Origin: Edwardsiella anguillarum
GTDB taxonomy: Bacteria > Pseudomonadota > Gammaproteobacteria > Enterobacterales > Enterobacteriaceae
DNA length: 64,000 nt
Strand: one strand, 5' to 3'
NCBI RefSeq assembly: GCF_008801815.1
Contig: NZ_VZOX01000013.1
Part shown: piece after piece, positions 45,590 to 57,605 of the stretch
Layout: each line of letters opens with the position of its first letter
Numbering within the stretch: the stretch's first letter is position 1
Made by a program: the position numbers and the translations under genes
The notes under the pieces: generated by a model
The model's input: only the letters and a program-made list of their open reading frames with translations
Database searches by the model: none
What the model was told of the DNA's origin: nothing

Positions 45590-46233
45590 TAAAACGCCAT
45601 CAGCTGATCCACCGCCAGCGCCATCTCCGCCTCGCTGGCAAAATGCTGGCTCAGGGTCTCATTCCAAATCACCCCAGCCACCCCGCGATAGATACTGTCA
45701 AAGGTCGCCTGATCCATATTGGCAAAGGCAATGCTCCAGCGCTGGCGAAAGGCGCCACCATCCGGCGCCGGCTTCACATCACAGAAGCCGGCCTGGGTCA
45801 TCACATGGTTCAGGTAGGCCTCCTCGGTTTTGAGCACCTCGGCATCGAACAGCCCGCGCCGCTTCTCCGCCAGCCGGGCCAGCACCCCCTGGGCTATCTC
45901 CCGCGTCACGCTGTCATACAGCGCCGGATCGGCGGCCGCCTCGGCAATGCGCCGCGCCACCGCATGGGCGACCCAGCTTTCCGAACGGCTGACAAACTCC
46001 CACGCCGGAACCCAGTACTGCATCCCCAGCGCCAGCAGCTTAAAAAATTTGCGGTGGTGCTTCAGGTTGCGCCGATCGCCCACCGGCTGCAGCGCAATCG
46101 GCGTACCGACCGGCACCGCCCGCATCACGTCACGATCGTGATCGGTGGCATAGCGGATCCCGCCGCCCGGCAGCAGCACGCCCAGCGCCTCGGCTTTATG
46201 GCGGCGCGGCGACTTGCCCTGCACGCTGCTCAT
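45589..46233 (-). CDS. DUF1367-family phage protein
   Basis: 214 aa. GTPIALQPVGDRRNLKHHRK and FFKLLALGMQYWVP are the conserved start of the family, which is common in lambdoid prophages just upstream of the DUF1364 gene, as here. Function unknown; probably DNA metabolism. No membrane segment. Confidence 0.82.
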   Translation of the reverse strand: MSSVQGKSPRRHKAEALGVLLPGGGIRYATDHDRDVMRAVPVGTPIALQPVGDRRNLKHHRKFFKLLALGMQYWVPAWEFVSRSESWVAHAVARRIAEAAADPALYDSVTREIAQGVLARLAEKRRGLFDAEVLKTEEAYLNHVMTQAGFCDVKPAPDGGAFRQRWSIAFANMDQATFDSIYRGVAGVIWNETLSQHFASEAEMALAVDQLMAF

Positions 46234-46342
46234 AAAATCGCCTCAGCACAGCTCAGAAGCCGATTGAACAGCAACGCCGTGGGTCAGTATGGCTGATATC
46301 CTAAAAACGCCGCAGCGTGGCGCGCAGGCGAAAATTTCACCA

Positions 46343-46690
46343 TCACACACCCCCGTCGCGGCGGGCGGGCACCAGGCGGTAAAACCAGACCGTTTTCCCG
46401 CTGTCGGGATTGCGCACCTTGCACACCTGCTTGACCAGCCCGTGGCGCAGCACGCTGACCTGCCGCAGCCGGGCGCTGATGGCCGCCTGAGTATCCCCCT
46501 CCCGCGGGAACAGCTGCAGCAGGCGACGCTCCAGGCCGCGCAGCGTGTGCCAATCGGCGCCGGCGGCGACGATGATCACGCGGCTCATCTGGGTACTGCC
46601 GCCAACGCAGCCCCGCTCACGGCTCAGCGCCCGCAGCCCGTTGTTGATGCTGGCGCGCTCTTGAAAACTGACATCCGGTTTCACGTCCAT
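46343..46690 (-). CDS. Small phage protein of unknown function
   Basis: 115 aa from ATG 46690 with GGAGGAG upstream (an ATG 7 codons earlier lacks this). MDVKPDVSFQERASINNGLR and RLLQLFPREGDTQAAISARL, VLRHGLVKQVCKVRNP... suggest a winged-helix-like fold, seen in phage proteins between dnaB and DUF1367. Family not named with confidence. Confidence 0.7.
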   Translation of the reverse strand: MDVKPDVSFQERASINNGLRALSRERGCVGGSTQMSRVIIVAAGADWHTLRGLERRLLQLFPREGDTQAAISARLRQVSVLRHGLVKQVCKVRNPDSGKTVWFYRLVPARRDGGV

Positions 46691-46717
46691 CGTCTCTCCT
46701 CCCTGTCTCATCAGCGC

Positions 46718-48010
46718 TCACACCCTGGCGCCGCGGTAACGCGATGCCAGCGGCGGTTGATCCATCGGGGTACACAGCCGCCGCGCCTCGTCCTGGTCGC
46801 ACTCCACAAAATGGCCGTTGATAAAACGCTGGTAAATCACCGCCCCGGCCTGACCAAAGCGGCTTTTGGTGACGATCAGCTCCGCATGGTGCCGGGCCGG
46901 CGTATCGGGGTGATAAATCACGTCGCGGTACAGCATGACGATCAGGTCGGCATCCTGCTCAATGCTGCCGGAGTCACGCAGATCGGCGCTGACCGGCCGC
47001 TTGTTGGGGCGTTTTTCCACCTCGCGGGACAGCTGGCTCAGCGCAATCACCGGCGTCCCCAGCGCTTTCGCCATGCTCTTCAGGCTGCCGGAAATATGCG
47101 CGATGGCCAGATCGTGGCGCTCGGCGCGCGGTTTATCGATCAGCCCCAAATAGTCCACCAGGATCAGCGACAGCGTCGGGTGTGCCTGCTTTTGCCGTTC
47201 GGCCATGGCGCGGATTTTCTCCACGCTCAAACGGGCGGTATCGACGATCCAGAGATCCAGCCCATCCAGCGCCGCGACACCCTGCGATACCCGCCCCCAG
47301 CCCTCGTCATCCAGCAGGGTCGGATTACGCAGCACCGACACCGCCAGCCCACCGGCCGCAGCAATGCCTCGCTCGGCCAGCTGCTGCGCGCCCATCTCCA
47401 GGCTGAAGATCAGCACCCCGCGCCGCTGTGAGGTGCCGGGTAACGTGCGGGCGGCCACCGACGTGGCAATACGCATGGCCAGCGATGTTTTCCCCATCCC
47501 CGGCCGACCAGCGATGATGATCAAATCCTGCGGATTCACCCCGCCGGTCACCGCATCCAGCGGCGCAATCCCCAACTTGACGGTGTCGGACTCCAGGCCG
47601 TTATTCAGGCGTTTTTCCAGCGTATCGGTGTAATCCCCCATCACATCGCCCAGCACCACCGGGATCGGCTCCAGCTTGGGACGGCGGATCAGCGCCAGAC
47701 GATTCATCAGGCTGTCCATGGCGCGCCCCGCCTGCTCTATGTTGGCGGCACCAATTTCGCGACGCATTTCATCCAGGGTGACGGCGAACTGCCTGCGCTG
47801 GTACTCCTGGCTGACCATTTCCGCATAGCCCGCCAGATTGTCGGCGCTGGGGCAGTGTTTGGCCGTGCTCATCACATCGGCAAAGTGTTCATCCCCACAC
47901 TCCTCGGCCACCATCAGCGGATCGATCAGGTTACGGGCTCTGGCCTGACGCTGAATAACCCGGTACACCGTCCACTTCGGGGTGTGTGGATCATGCCGTC
48001 TCCTCCACAC
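46718..48010 (-). pseudogene. Phage replicative helicase DnaB-like, 5'-truncated
   Basis: The present ORF (430 codons from GTG 48010) starts in the middle of the DnaB N-domain: VYRVIQRQARARNLIDPLMV normally follows about 50 residues containing the AE..VLG..L start. Walker A AGRPGMGKTSLAMR and DnaB motifs GVLIFSLEMGAQQLAERGIA, DLIVMLYRDVIYH are intact. Upstream, a GGAGGAGA site precedes an ATG in another frame, so a deletion seems to have joined two genes. Possibly still ATPase-active, but probably not a working loader-dependent helicase. Confidence 0.75.
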
Positions 48011-48063
48011 CGCCTAAGTCACCGTCGTCCACTGTTGTTAGCGTCATCTATCCAGGAGGGATT

Positions 48064-48360
48064 ATGGCCGCGATCACCAAGGGAAACTCCGTCAGGCCAG
48101 CACAGAAAAATGCACGCCAGCGCCGCCACGAACGCCGCAAAGCTCAGGCCATCCAACGCGAGCTGATCGAGTCGCGTATCGATCATGCGCTAGGTTTAAA
48201 ATTAGCGCACCGCCCTGCCCTAAACCGGGCAGAAATCGCCAGCAGGCGCGAGTCGCATCGGGTAGAAGTGGTCGTGTTGTGCGCCGGTGGGCGCCAACAG
48301 CCGCAGCCCAGTTGGGACAACTGCTGTTTGGCACAGGTGGCGCTGTATAGGGTATCGTGA
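48064..48360 (+). CDS. Small basic protein, unknown
   Basis: 98 aa from ATG 48064 with AGGAGGGA 6 bases upstream. Very rich in Arg/Lys in the first 45 residues (RPAQKNARQRRHERRKAQAI), which may bind nucleic acid; VVVLCAGGRQQPQPSWDNCC is the C-terminal part. It stands between the truncated dnaB and the STAND gene, opposite in direction, at the place of the expected immunity region. No family recognised. Confidence 0.55.
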   Translation: MAAITKGNSVRPAQKNARQRRHERRKAQAIQRELIESRIDHALGLKLAHRPALNRAEIASRRESHRVEVVVLCAGGRQQPQPSWDNCCLAQVALYRVS

Positions 48361-48385
48361 CAATGGCGAGTGCAATTTACTAACT

Positions 48386-48416
48386 AAACGTCCGCGAAGA
48401 GCGAGGAGCGGACGTA
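48386..48416. terminator. Inverted repeat between the small basic gene and the STAND gene
   Basis: ACGTCCGC and GCGGACGT (8 bp) with a 12-base loop. No T run on either strand, so it may be an operator or transcript-end structure between two convergent genes. Confidence 0.35.
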
Positions 48417-48478
48417 ACGCTGCACTCATCTGAAAAATTTGAGCGCAGCGAGTAATTTTTTCCGTATGCAACGTTTTT

Positions 48479-51265
48479 TTAGCAGTTGGCCGCCCATCGA
48501 TCAGCTTTAGCCTGCCAAGCTTTCTTTGTTTTTAGGTCATTTTGTTTATCTATAGCTTCGAAAATTACTTTAATAGCCTCATTTATGTCGCTTTTTATCA
48601 GTATTTCTGCTTTGTCATTCAAAAAACTCGGCAAGAACCAAGCTCCACAATCACCACGTTTAGCCCCTTCGATTGATTTATCAATAGCTATAATTGCTCC
48701 TTCATCATCCCCCATTCCTCTAAGTCGCTTGGCAGTATTTTGATAAAAAAACGGATCCTTTTTTTCAATTTTATCTAGGTAAATACCCGCTTGCCCATAT
48801 CGACCTATCTCGATAAAGAACTTCGCAACTTTTAGGTTTTCGTAATCGTTACTAGGCTGAGAGTCTATATAATACTGTTCCGCAAGCTTAGAAATTTCTA
48901 CCAGTTTCTGCTCTTTATTCTCGTCATTGCTATATTTATATAAACGATACAACGCCATCTGTATATCAGCATAAGCCATCATAAGTTTGGTGTTTTTATT
49001 TGCATTATCCGGAGCAGGCAAATTATAACTCAATGACTTGAATGCTTCAGGTAAATTATACCCAAGATAGCCAGATAGAGAACTTAACACCCTATAGGGA
49101 TGGTCAAATGAGGAACGCAAAGTGAAAGATATATCTGCAACAAAGTCTTCAACTCTATTCTGGATGTATTTTTCTCGACATGATTTGTATTTCGAGTTAG
49201 ATATTAAATCGTAAAAAGAAAGTATTACAGAATACGATTGTTCAGGGCTGACATTACCTAAAACTTTGTCTACGTATTTTTCAACCTCATCATACGACTT
49301 TTCGTTATCATAAATCCTTGCTAGTTGCAGCATGCATTGCTCACTATCTGGAAACTTGTTGAGCAGTTCAATGAACAAATTTCTCGACGTTACAACATCC
49401 CCTTTCCATAAGTAAATCTTTGCGATATGGTGCTCAACAAGTAATTTTATATTCGAACCATCGGCAAGTGCTGAGTTAATCTTATTAAGCTTTTGAATCA
49501 TCTCATCTGATTCAAGCTGATACTTTTCTTCATGAAGTTTTCTATCAATTGATATTAGCTTTAACTCAATATTTTCGATTAGTAAAAGAATATCTTCAAA
49601 ATTATTATTACTTAAGTCAAACCCTTCAATCTCAGCAATTAATTTAGATTTAAAAACTAAGTTATCTGTGGTTTGGATTATTGCATACAACAAAGATTTT
49701 CGATGTTTGTCACATAAATTATCACGATAAAGTTTATTCAAAAGGTCGTTATGCATCACACAAAAACTATAGTACCCGGATTTTTTGTACTCATTTTCCA
49801 CCCAGAGGACTTCGCATAATTCATTTTTAATGTCATGGATTTCTGTAGCGCTATCGAATAAATTCTTTATGGAAAGGAGAACGATTGAGTGAATACTTGA
49901 ATAATTCACTCCTGAACGAACTATCAGAGAAACCTTTTCAAGATTCCTAATTGCCCTTGCTCCAAGGATTTTATTAAAGATATAGTTACTGACTTGCTCA
50001 GCACCTAAAAGTGAGATGAGAGAAAACTCTCTTCGAAATTTCCCTGCATACTTTCCTATAACCAAGTCTGATATGGTTTGCGACTTTCCTTGTACAATTT
50101 CTTCTGTAATTTGACCGATTTCTTCGAGGAAATCATGTATTTCGTGGTTATTGTAATTTTCTTCTCTTATAATCTGGCATACAAGTTCCAAACAGAGAGG
50201 GTGACCGCCTATATGCTCAACTATTTCATCAATATATTTACTATCAATATCTATTCTTTTTTCTATAACCTCCTTTGCTTCACTATTAGTCATTTCAGAT
50301 AGATGAAAACAGATTTCCTTATCGGCTATTTTTTCTAACGAGGTTATTATTACTCTACTTTCATCCCTAGCAAACGATTCAAACTCAGATTTAATATCAG
50401 AAACGTCACCAAAAAAATTATCTAGAATAACTAGGGTTTTATATGTAGAACAAAGATTAGCTAAATTTAGGTTGTTGTCAAAATCACCAACTTTAACTGA
50501 CTTAAAGTTAAAGTTTTTATGCTCACCCAAGTTTACCCATATTATTGAGTCAAATTCAGCTTTTAATTTGTGAGCAATTCCAAGAACAATCTTGCTTTTA
50601 CCAATTCCACTTACGCCATGAACAACTGAAACATAACTCTGATTTATCGCTTCAATAATAGATTTTTCATCTTCCCGGACGACAAAGTCATGGGGTAAAG
50701 GAGGAAGATCATTTTGCATAGAAATTGCCGAGTAGATTTGACTTGCCGTCGGGAGATAATCAATTATTGAAAAAATAAATCGTTGGTTGCCAATGTTTTC
50801 CGCAACAATTGTTGCAATAGATTCTGAATCAAGAATGACAACCTCTTGTTTAATCCCAATATGACGAATAACTTTGTTTACGCTATCAAGCCTTCCGCCT
50901 TTGGCTTCCTGATTTGCAAATAAAATAATCTTTGAACATTGACTACTATTTTTCAGAGCTGACTTAATATCCTTTATCGGCTTTGTATTTTCTAACTTCA
51001 AATTTATCAGTTCTTTGAATTTTTTCCCAAAAACATCAAAGTAATCATTATCCGTCCCACACTGACCAACAATTTCAAAATTATTCGTAGAGAAATCAAC
51101 TGTTCGACTAATAGGTTTTGCAAATAAATTACTACCTTTATGAATGGATTCCTCACCGACAATAATTTCAAATATTGGCTTGCAAAAATATTCGAACTCA
51201 GTTCCATTCAGACAAATGAGGTCATCAACTACTTTCTTGATAAGTGCTCTTTTTAGAAAATCCAT
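48479..51265 (-). CDS. STAND NTPase with nuclease-like N-terminus and TPR-like C-terminus (candidate defence protein)
   Basis: 928 aa, strongly AT-rich. Residues 1-160 resemble a PD-(D/E)xK/Mrr-type fold: RTVDFSTNNFEIVGQCGTDN has Asp57, Glu64 and Gln68 in the expected order. Residues 190-480 are an NB-ARC/NACHT-type ATPase: Walker A GVSGIGKSK (217-225), Walker B TLVILDNFFG (277-286), sensor RVIITS (304-309) and GGHPLCLEL (353-361). From about 590 helical TPR-like repeats follow (HIAKIYLWKGDVVTSRNLFI, LARIYDNEKSYDEVEKYVDK, GQAGIYLDKIEKKDPFFYQN). The plan matches Avs-like anti-phage STANDs, in which the repeat domain recognises a phage protein and ATP-driven assembly activates the effector. Defence role is inference. 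Confidence 0.78.
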   Translation of the reverse strand: MDFLKRALIKKVVDDLICLNGTEFEYFCKPIFEIIVGEESIHKGSNLFAKPISRTVDFSTNNFEIVGQCGTDNDYFDVFGKKFKELINLKLENTKPIKDIKSALKNSSQCSKIILFANQEAKGGRLDSVNKVIRHIGIKQEVVILDSESIATIVAENIGNQRFIFSIIDYLPTASQIYSAISMQNDLPPLPHDFVVREDEKSIIEAINQSYVSVVHGVSGIGKSKIVLGIAHKLKAEFDSIIWVNLGEHKNFNFKSVKVGDFDNNLNLANLCSTYKTLVILDNFFGDVSDIKSEFESFARDESRVIITSLEKIADKEICFHLSEMTNSEAKEVIEKRIDIDSKYIDEIVEHIGGHPLCLELVCQIIREENYNNHEIHDFLEEIGQITEEIVQGKSQTISDLVIGKYAGKFRREFSLISLLGAEQVSNYIFNKILGARAIRNLEKVSLIVRSGVNYSSIHSIVLLSIKNLFDSATEIHDIKNELCEVLWVENEYKKSGYYSFCVMHNDLLNKLYRDNLCDKHRKSLLYAIIQTTDNLVFKSKLIAEIEGFDLSNNNFEDILLLIENIELKLISIDRKLHEEKYQLESDEMIQKLNKINSALADGSNIKLLVEHHIAKIYLWKGDVVTSRNLFIELLNKFPDSEQCMLQLARIYDNEKSYDEVEKYVDKVLGNVSPEQSYSVILSFYDLISNSKYKSCREKYIQNRVEDFVADISFTLRSSFDHPYRVLSSLSGYLGYNLPEAFKSLSYNLPAPDNANKNTKLMMAYADIQMALYRLYKYSNDENKEQKLVEISKLAEQYYIDSQPSNDYENLKVAKFFIEIGRYGQAGIYLDKIEKKDPFFYQNTAKRLRGMGDDEGAIIAIDKSIEGAKRGDCGAWFLPSFLNDKAEILIKSDINEAIKVIFEAIDKQNDLKTKKAWQAKADRWAANC

Positions 51266-51916
51266 AATATCTAGTCGTCTTATCCAATTAATTGAATTTA
51301 ACTATAGTGTGACTACAGTTCCTAGGTAACTCTGGGTGCTAAAATTTGTATATTATATTGCCATAGATTCCCCTGTTATTCTAGATAACAAACGAAAATA
51401 AAATTACCAATATAAACCAATAGGTTAAAGCCAACCTTTGCAAGCCGTGATTAAAAGCATACAAGTGCATTGTAAGTTTTTGCGGACCTGTTATTATTTA
51501 AGATAATCCGCCCTAAGTGTCTAAACTGGAGTAATTTTCAATTTTCAGCAACAAATACATTTTTCAGCAGATTTACGCAAAGTGAGCCTGTCTTTTGGTA
51601 AAAGAAAATAATATTGTGTATTCAGCAAAATGTACGGCCAATGTCCGCTCCTGGCATAAAGCCGACTTTCAGCATAATTACGACACGCAATCAATTATTA
51701 ACTAACACACGATAAGCAATAATATTATTTTAAATAAAAATCACCATGCCCACCTGCGGTCTGCACTGTCATAACGGGCGTCATGGCGGTGAGCCACAGA
51801 CCGCAGCTGGATATGTTATTACACCACCGCGCCGATGTTCCCCGCCGTACCGGCCTATCCATTCAGCCCCCTCCCCGCCTTATCGGGCTATTTCTACCAC
51901 ACCATGGAGAACCATC
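51266..51916. other. Non-coding AT-rich region between STAND gene and early operon
   Basis: 650 bases without a supported gene. It must contain the promoter for the STAND gene (minus) and the early promoter for the 51917-56958 operon (plus). I see no operator set like OL/OR and no cI or cro gene, unusual for this place in a lambdoid genome. Confidence 0.5.
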
Positions 51917-52219
51917 ATGTCTATTGAAGCACTGCAAAACGCCGTCGCCATCCTGCTGCAAAAACCAGAGCGCCCCTTCGCCGTCGGCGATGTGGTGATC
52001 AAAAAAGAGGGCATCGGCAATATCACCACGCGCCCACACATTGGCGAAAAGGCTATCGTCAGCCATGTGTTTGCAACCCCGGTGATCAACCTGCAGGAAA
52101 AGTGCGGCACCCCTTACTATTCACAGCTCTACGATATCCGCGTCGCCTTCTTTGACCGCGACGGGGATTTGGTCGAGCTGGCCGAAGACGCACGCCGTTT
52201 CCGCCACGCAGACGACTAA
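51917..52219 (+). CDS. Small early phage protein, unknown
   Basis: 100 aa from ATG 51917 (MSIEALQNAVAILLQKPERP). A compact beta-rich protein without signal or membrane segment: FAVGDVVIKKEGIGNITTRP, EKAIVSHVFATPVIN and YDIRVAFFDRDGDLVELAED. First gene of the recE/recT operon, about 100 bases before recE. Function unknown; may be a DNA-metabolism or host-takeover factor. Confidence 0.7.
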   Translation: MSIEALQNAVAILLQKPERPFAVGDVVIKKEGIGNITTRPHIGEKAIVSHVFATPVINLQEKCGTPYYSQLYDIRVAFFDRDGDLVELAEDARRFRHADD

Positions 52220-52324
52220 CCCCTACCCCAGGCCGGGCAGCCCCAGCGCTGTCCGGCCACCCGCACGCTGTTTTTCCCTTTGCTTCACCCTTTCCTCTTT
52301 GCTTTTCGCCAGGAGAACATCGCC

Positions 52325-54847
<2,523 letters not shown>

Positions 54848-54856
54848 GGAGCCCAT

Positions 54857-55927
54857 ATGAAAACGGAAACCACCGACAACAGCCACAACGCGCTGATCGA
54901 TAACGTCACCATCCTGACCAATGGCGAACTGTTTGACCGCCTGATGACCCTCTCCCGCGTTATGGCCGGCAGCGGCGCCATGGTGCCCGCCCACTTCCAG
55001 AAGAGTCCCGACGCCTGCATGGCCGTCACCATGCAGGCCGCCCGCTGGGGTATGGACCCCTTCGCCGTCGCGCAGAAAACCCACATCGTCAGCGGCACCC
55101 TGGGGTATGAGGCGCAGCTGGTCAACGCCATCATCACCACCATGTCGCCCACCAAAGATCGCCTGCACTACGACTGGTTCGGCCCCTGGGAAAACGTGAT
55201 CGGAAAATTTACCGAGAAAACCTCCGCCAAGGGGCACAGCTACATCGCGCCGGGCTGGACGCTGGCCGATGAAAAAGGCTGTGGGATTAAGGTCTGGGCC
55301 ACCCTGCGCGGCGAAACCGCGCCGCGCGAACTGGTGCTGATGCTCTCCCAGGCCCAGGTACGCAACTCCACCCTGTGGGCCAGCGATCCCAAGCAGCAGC
55401 TGGCCTACCTGGCCGCCAAACGCTGGGCGCGTCTCTACACCCCGGACGTATTGCTGGGCGTCTACTCCACCGACGAACTGGAAAATCCCATCGCGCGGGA
55501 AGAAAAAGACATCACCCCCAGCGTCTCCATCAGCGATCTGGTAGACAGCGCCAGCTCAGCAAACGACGCGCAACCGGAGGTGCCAGCGGACAGCCACGAC
55601 GCCACGCTGGGCGAAAGCTTGCGTCAAGCCTTGGAAGAGGCCTCGACACTGGAGGCAATCCGTCAGGTTGAACAGCGCATCGCCCAACATAAATCCACGC
55701 TGGGCAGCCAGCTGCTGTTCGAACTGCGCGGGAAAAGCCAGAAAAAGCGCAGCGGCTATAAGGCGGTGCAGGAGATCGAAGCCGCGTTCGATGCGCTGTC
55801 TCCCGCCGATCGCGCCGCCTTTCAGCAGCTGGAAAATCTGGTCAACAACCGTCTGGCGATCCTGCCGCCCGGCGAACAGCAGCGCTTCACCCTGGCACTC
55901 GACGATCTGCGCGCCGAATACGCCTGA
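54857..55927 (+). CDS. recT: RecT-family single-strand annealing protein
   Basis: 356 aa. RecT core: GAMVPAHFQKSPDACMAVTM, QAARWGMDPFAVAQKTHIVS, GTLGYEAQLVNAIITTM, and DPKQQLAYLAAKRWARLYTP. It anneals the overhangs made by RecE and promotes recombination. It starts 9 bases after the recE stop, so both are cotranslated. The C-terminal part (from 240) is helical and specific to this branch. Confidence 0.94.
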   Translation: MKTETTDNSHNALIDNVTILTNGELFDRLMTLSRVMAGSGAMVPAHFQKSPDACMAVTMQAARWGMDPFAVAQKTHIVSGTLGYEAQLVNAIITTMSPTKDRLHYDWFGPWENVIGKFTEKTSAKGHSYIAPGWTLADEKGCGIKVWATLRGETAPRELVLMLSQAQVRNSTLWASDPKQQLAYLAAKRWARLYTPDVLLGVYSTDELENPIAREEKDITPSVSISDLVDSASSANDAQPEVPADSHDATLGESLRQALEEASTLEAIRQVEQRIAQHKSTLGSQLLFELRGKSQKKRSGYKAVQEIEAAFDALSPADRAAFQQLENLVNNRLAILPPGEQQRFTLALDDLRAEYA

Positions 55928-55945
55928 TTCAGGAGCAAATGCACT

Positions 55946-56248
55946 ATGGAAAATCACCGAAAATCCCCCGCGGACAGCGCGCGCCAACGGCAGATCCAGC
56001 GCATCGTCGCCGACGTCATCACCCTGCTCCCTCTGCTGCGAGCCGGACAGCCCAACCCGCAGTTTGATGGTAAGTCATGGCGCCAATGGTCAGCCGACCG
56101 CCTGCGCGACCGGGCGGCGGCGTTCTGCCCGCCCAGGCCGCGATCCCCACATTCCACGGCCGCGCCCCAGCCTGCGCCGTTATCCCCCCAGGACACCGCG
56201 CCCGTCTACCGACGCGGCCCCGGCGGCGCAATTTACCGCGGCGACTGA
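55946..56248 (+). CDS. Small hypothetical early protein
   Basis: 100 aa from ATG 55946. Basic N-terminus (MENHRKSPADSARQRQIQRI) and Pro-rich C-terminus. It follows recT by 18 bases in the same direction. No family recognised. Confidence 0.6.
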   Translation: MENHRKSPADSARQRQIQRIVADVITLLPLLRAGQPNPQFDGKSWRQWSADRLRDRAAAFCPPRPRSPHSTAAPQPAPLSPQDTAPVYRRGPGGAIYRGD

Positions 56249-56311
56249 ACGCGACCGTGCCCGCCCCGGCCACCACCGGGGCTCCCCCTTTCACATTAAC
56301 CGGAGTCGATA

Positions 56312-56461
56312 ATGAAAACGCCCCCCATCAATGGCCTGTATGGCTACAAGCTCAGCGGCAAAGCGCTGCGCCACCCACCGGGCGATCCCCACGGCTGGCC
56401 CCTATTTCTGGTCTGCCTGATCGTCGCCGGGCTGGCCCTGCTGCTGATCCACCTGCTGTAA
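56312..56461 (+). CDS. 49-residue single-pass membrane peptide
   Basis: MKTPPINGLYGYKLSGKALR is followed by a hydrophobic helix (GWPLFLVCLIVAGLALLLIH) at the C-terminus. Small membrane peptides of this size are frequent in phage early operons. A CCGGAG site precedes the ATG. Function unknown. Confidence 0.6.
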   Translation: MKTPPINGLYGYKLSGKALRHPPGDPHGWPLFLVCLIVAGLALLLIHLL

Positions 56462-56490
56462 CGCCCCCTTCCACCGGCAAGGAGCCCAGG

Positions 56491-56958
56491 ATGAAACCCA
56501 GAGATATCACGCCAGAAGAAGAGTACGACGACGATCTGTACGATCCCTTAATCTACCCCACGTCGCACACCCCGGACGATCGCTGCGACCACACGGCCCA
56601 GCTTATCTGGCATATGCGCCAGCGCGCGACCATCCGCAGCGGCGCAGCATGGACACCCTGCCCTCGTCCCGTGCCGAGCGAACCCACACAGCGGCGCCGG
56701 GCGCCAACGCGCCTCAACATCGGCCTGCGCCGCAGCTACTCCAGCACCATCATCACGGCGGTTTACCAGCTGCACCTGCGCCACACCGCTGCCCACGAAA
56801 TCGCCGCCCTGCTCGGCATTCCGCCTAAAAAAGTGGAGCTACTGCTGCAGCATAAAACCCAAACCCAGCGCCGCGCCTGGCAACAGGTCCACCAAAGCAA
56901 CCGCCTGCCGGGCAAACGGGAGATCCTGGCGCAGCTGGTCAGGGGGTTACCGGGGTGA
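56491..56958 (+). CDS. Small hypothetical phage protein with DNA-binding-like motif
   Basis: 155 aa from ATG 56491 with AAGGAG upstream. The N-terminal half is acidic (ITPEEEYDDDLYD), then a region AVYQLHLRHTAAHEIAALLG IPPKKVELLL that looks like a helix-turn-helix, and a C-terminal helix (LPGKREILAQLVRGLPG). Last gene of the early operon. Confidence 0.6.
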   Translation: MKPRDITPEEEYDDDLYDPLIYPTSHTPDDRCDHTAQLIWHMRQRATIRSGAAWTPCPRPVPSEPTQRRRAPTRLNIGLRRSYSSTIITAVYQLHLRHTAAHEIAALLGIPPKKVELLLQHKTQTQRRAWQQVHQSNRLPGKREILAQLVRGLPG

Positions 56959-57605
56959 AGGTTAGGGTTCTATTGGGTGGGTAGTATCGGCGCGTATCGG
57001 GGGGATAGCAGGTGAGCGCCGAGTCTACCCGTGGTAAGCCGTTTACCACGGGTGACATCGGTAACCATCTGCTTAGATGGTCGCTAAGAGTGAGGGACGG
57101 ACCACATTCTCCGAAGAAAAACATCACTGTATGTTGGAACAGCTCATGTAAAAAACTGTATAAAACAAAGGACAAAAGCCATGCCCGGCGGCTCACTTAT
57201 AGGGGGTATACCTGCTCTGTGTGAATAGCAAAAGGCCAACGGAGTGAATTTTTCTTTAAATTTTTTAACAACAACGCCGTCGTTATATTCATTTATTTAA
57301 TCGAGCCACATAAATATGTATGGAGATTATATTAATGGTTTTCTTTATACGCCATAGCAATCATATTATTTTGCCATAAATTGTAATTGTAATGAGTAAC
57401 ACTTTTGTGTAATGATGCGATGTATCGATACGCTTAGTATCACAGCAGCCTCACTATTGCAACACGCAACAAGAGAGCGCAATGACGCCATTTCAATTTA
57501 TTTATTTTCTAATGTTGTTTTAATTGCATTAAATCAATGAATATAACAAATATTGGATTCGCGGCGCGCTTATATGTTTCAATACAGATGAGAGAGGTGT
57601 GGAAT
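56959..57605. other. Region between the early operon and the DUF1028 gene
   Basis: An ORF with GTG start (57012-57224, 70 codons, Cys-containing, basic) is possible but has no recognisable family. It overlaps a perfect inverted repeat, ACCCGTGGTAA at 57027-57037 and TTACCACGGGT at 57043-57053. From 57230 the sequence becomes very AT-rich, marking the start of a foreign segment that contains the DUF1028 gene. Confidence 0.5.
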
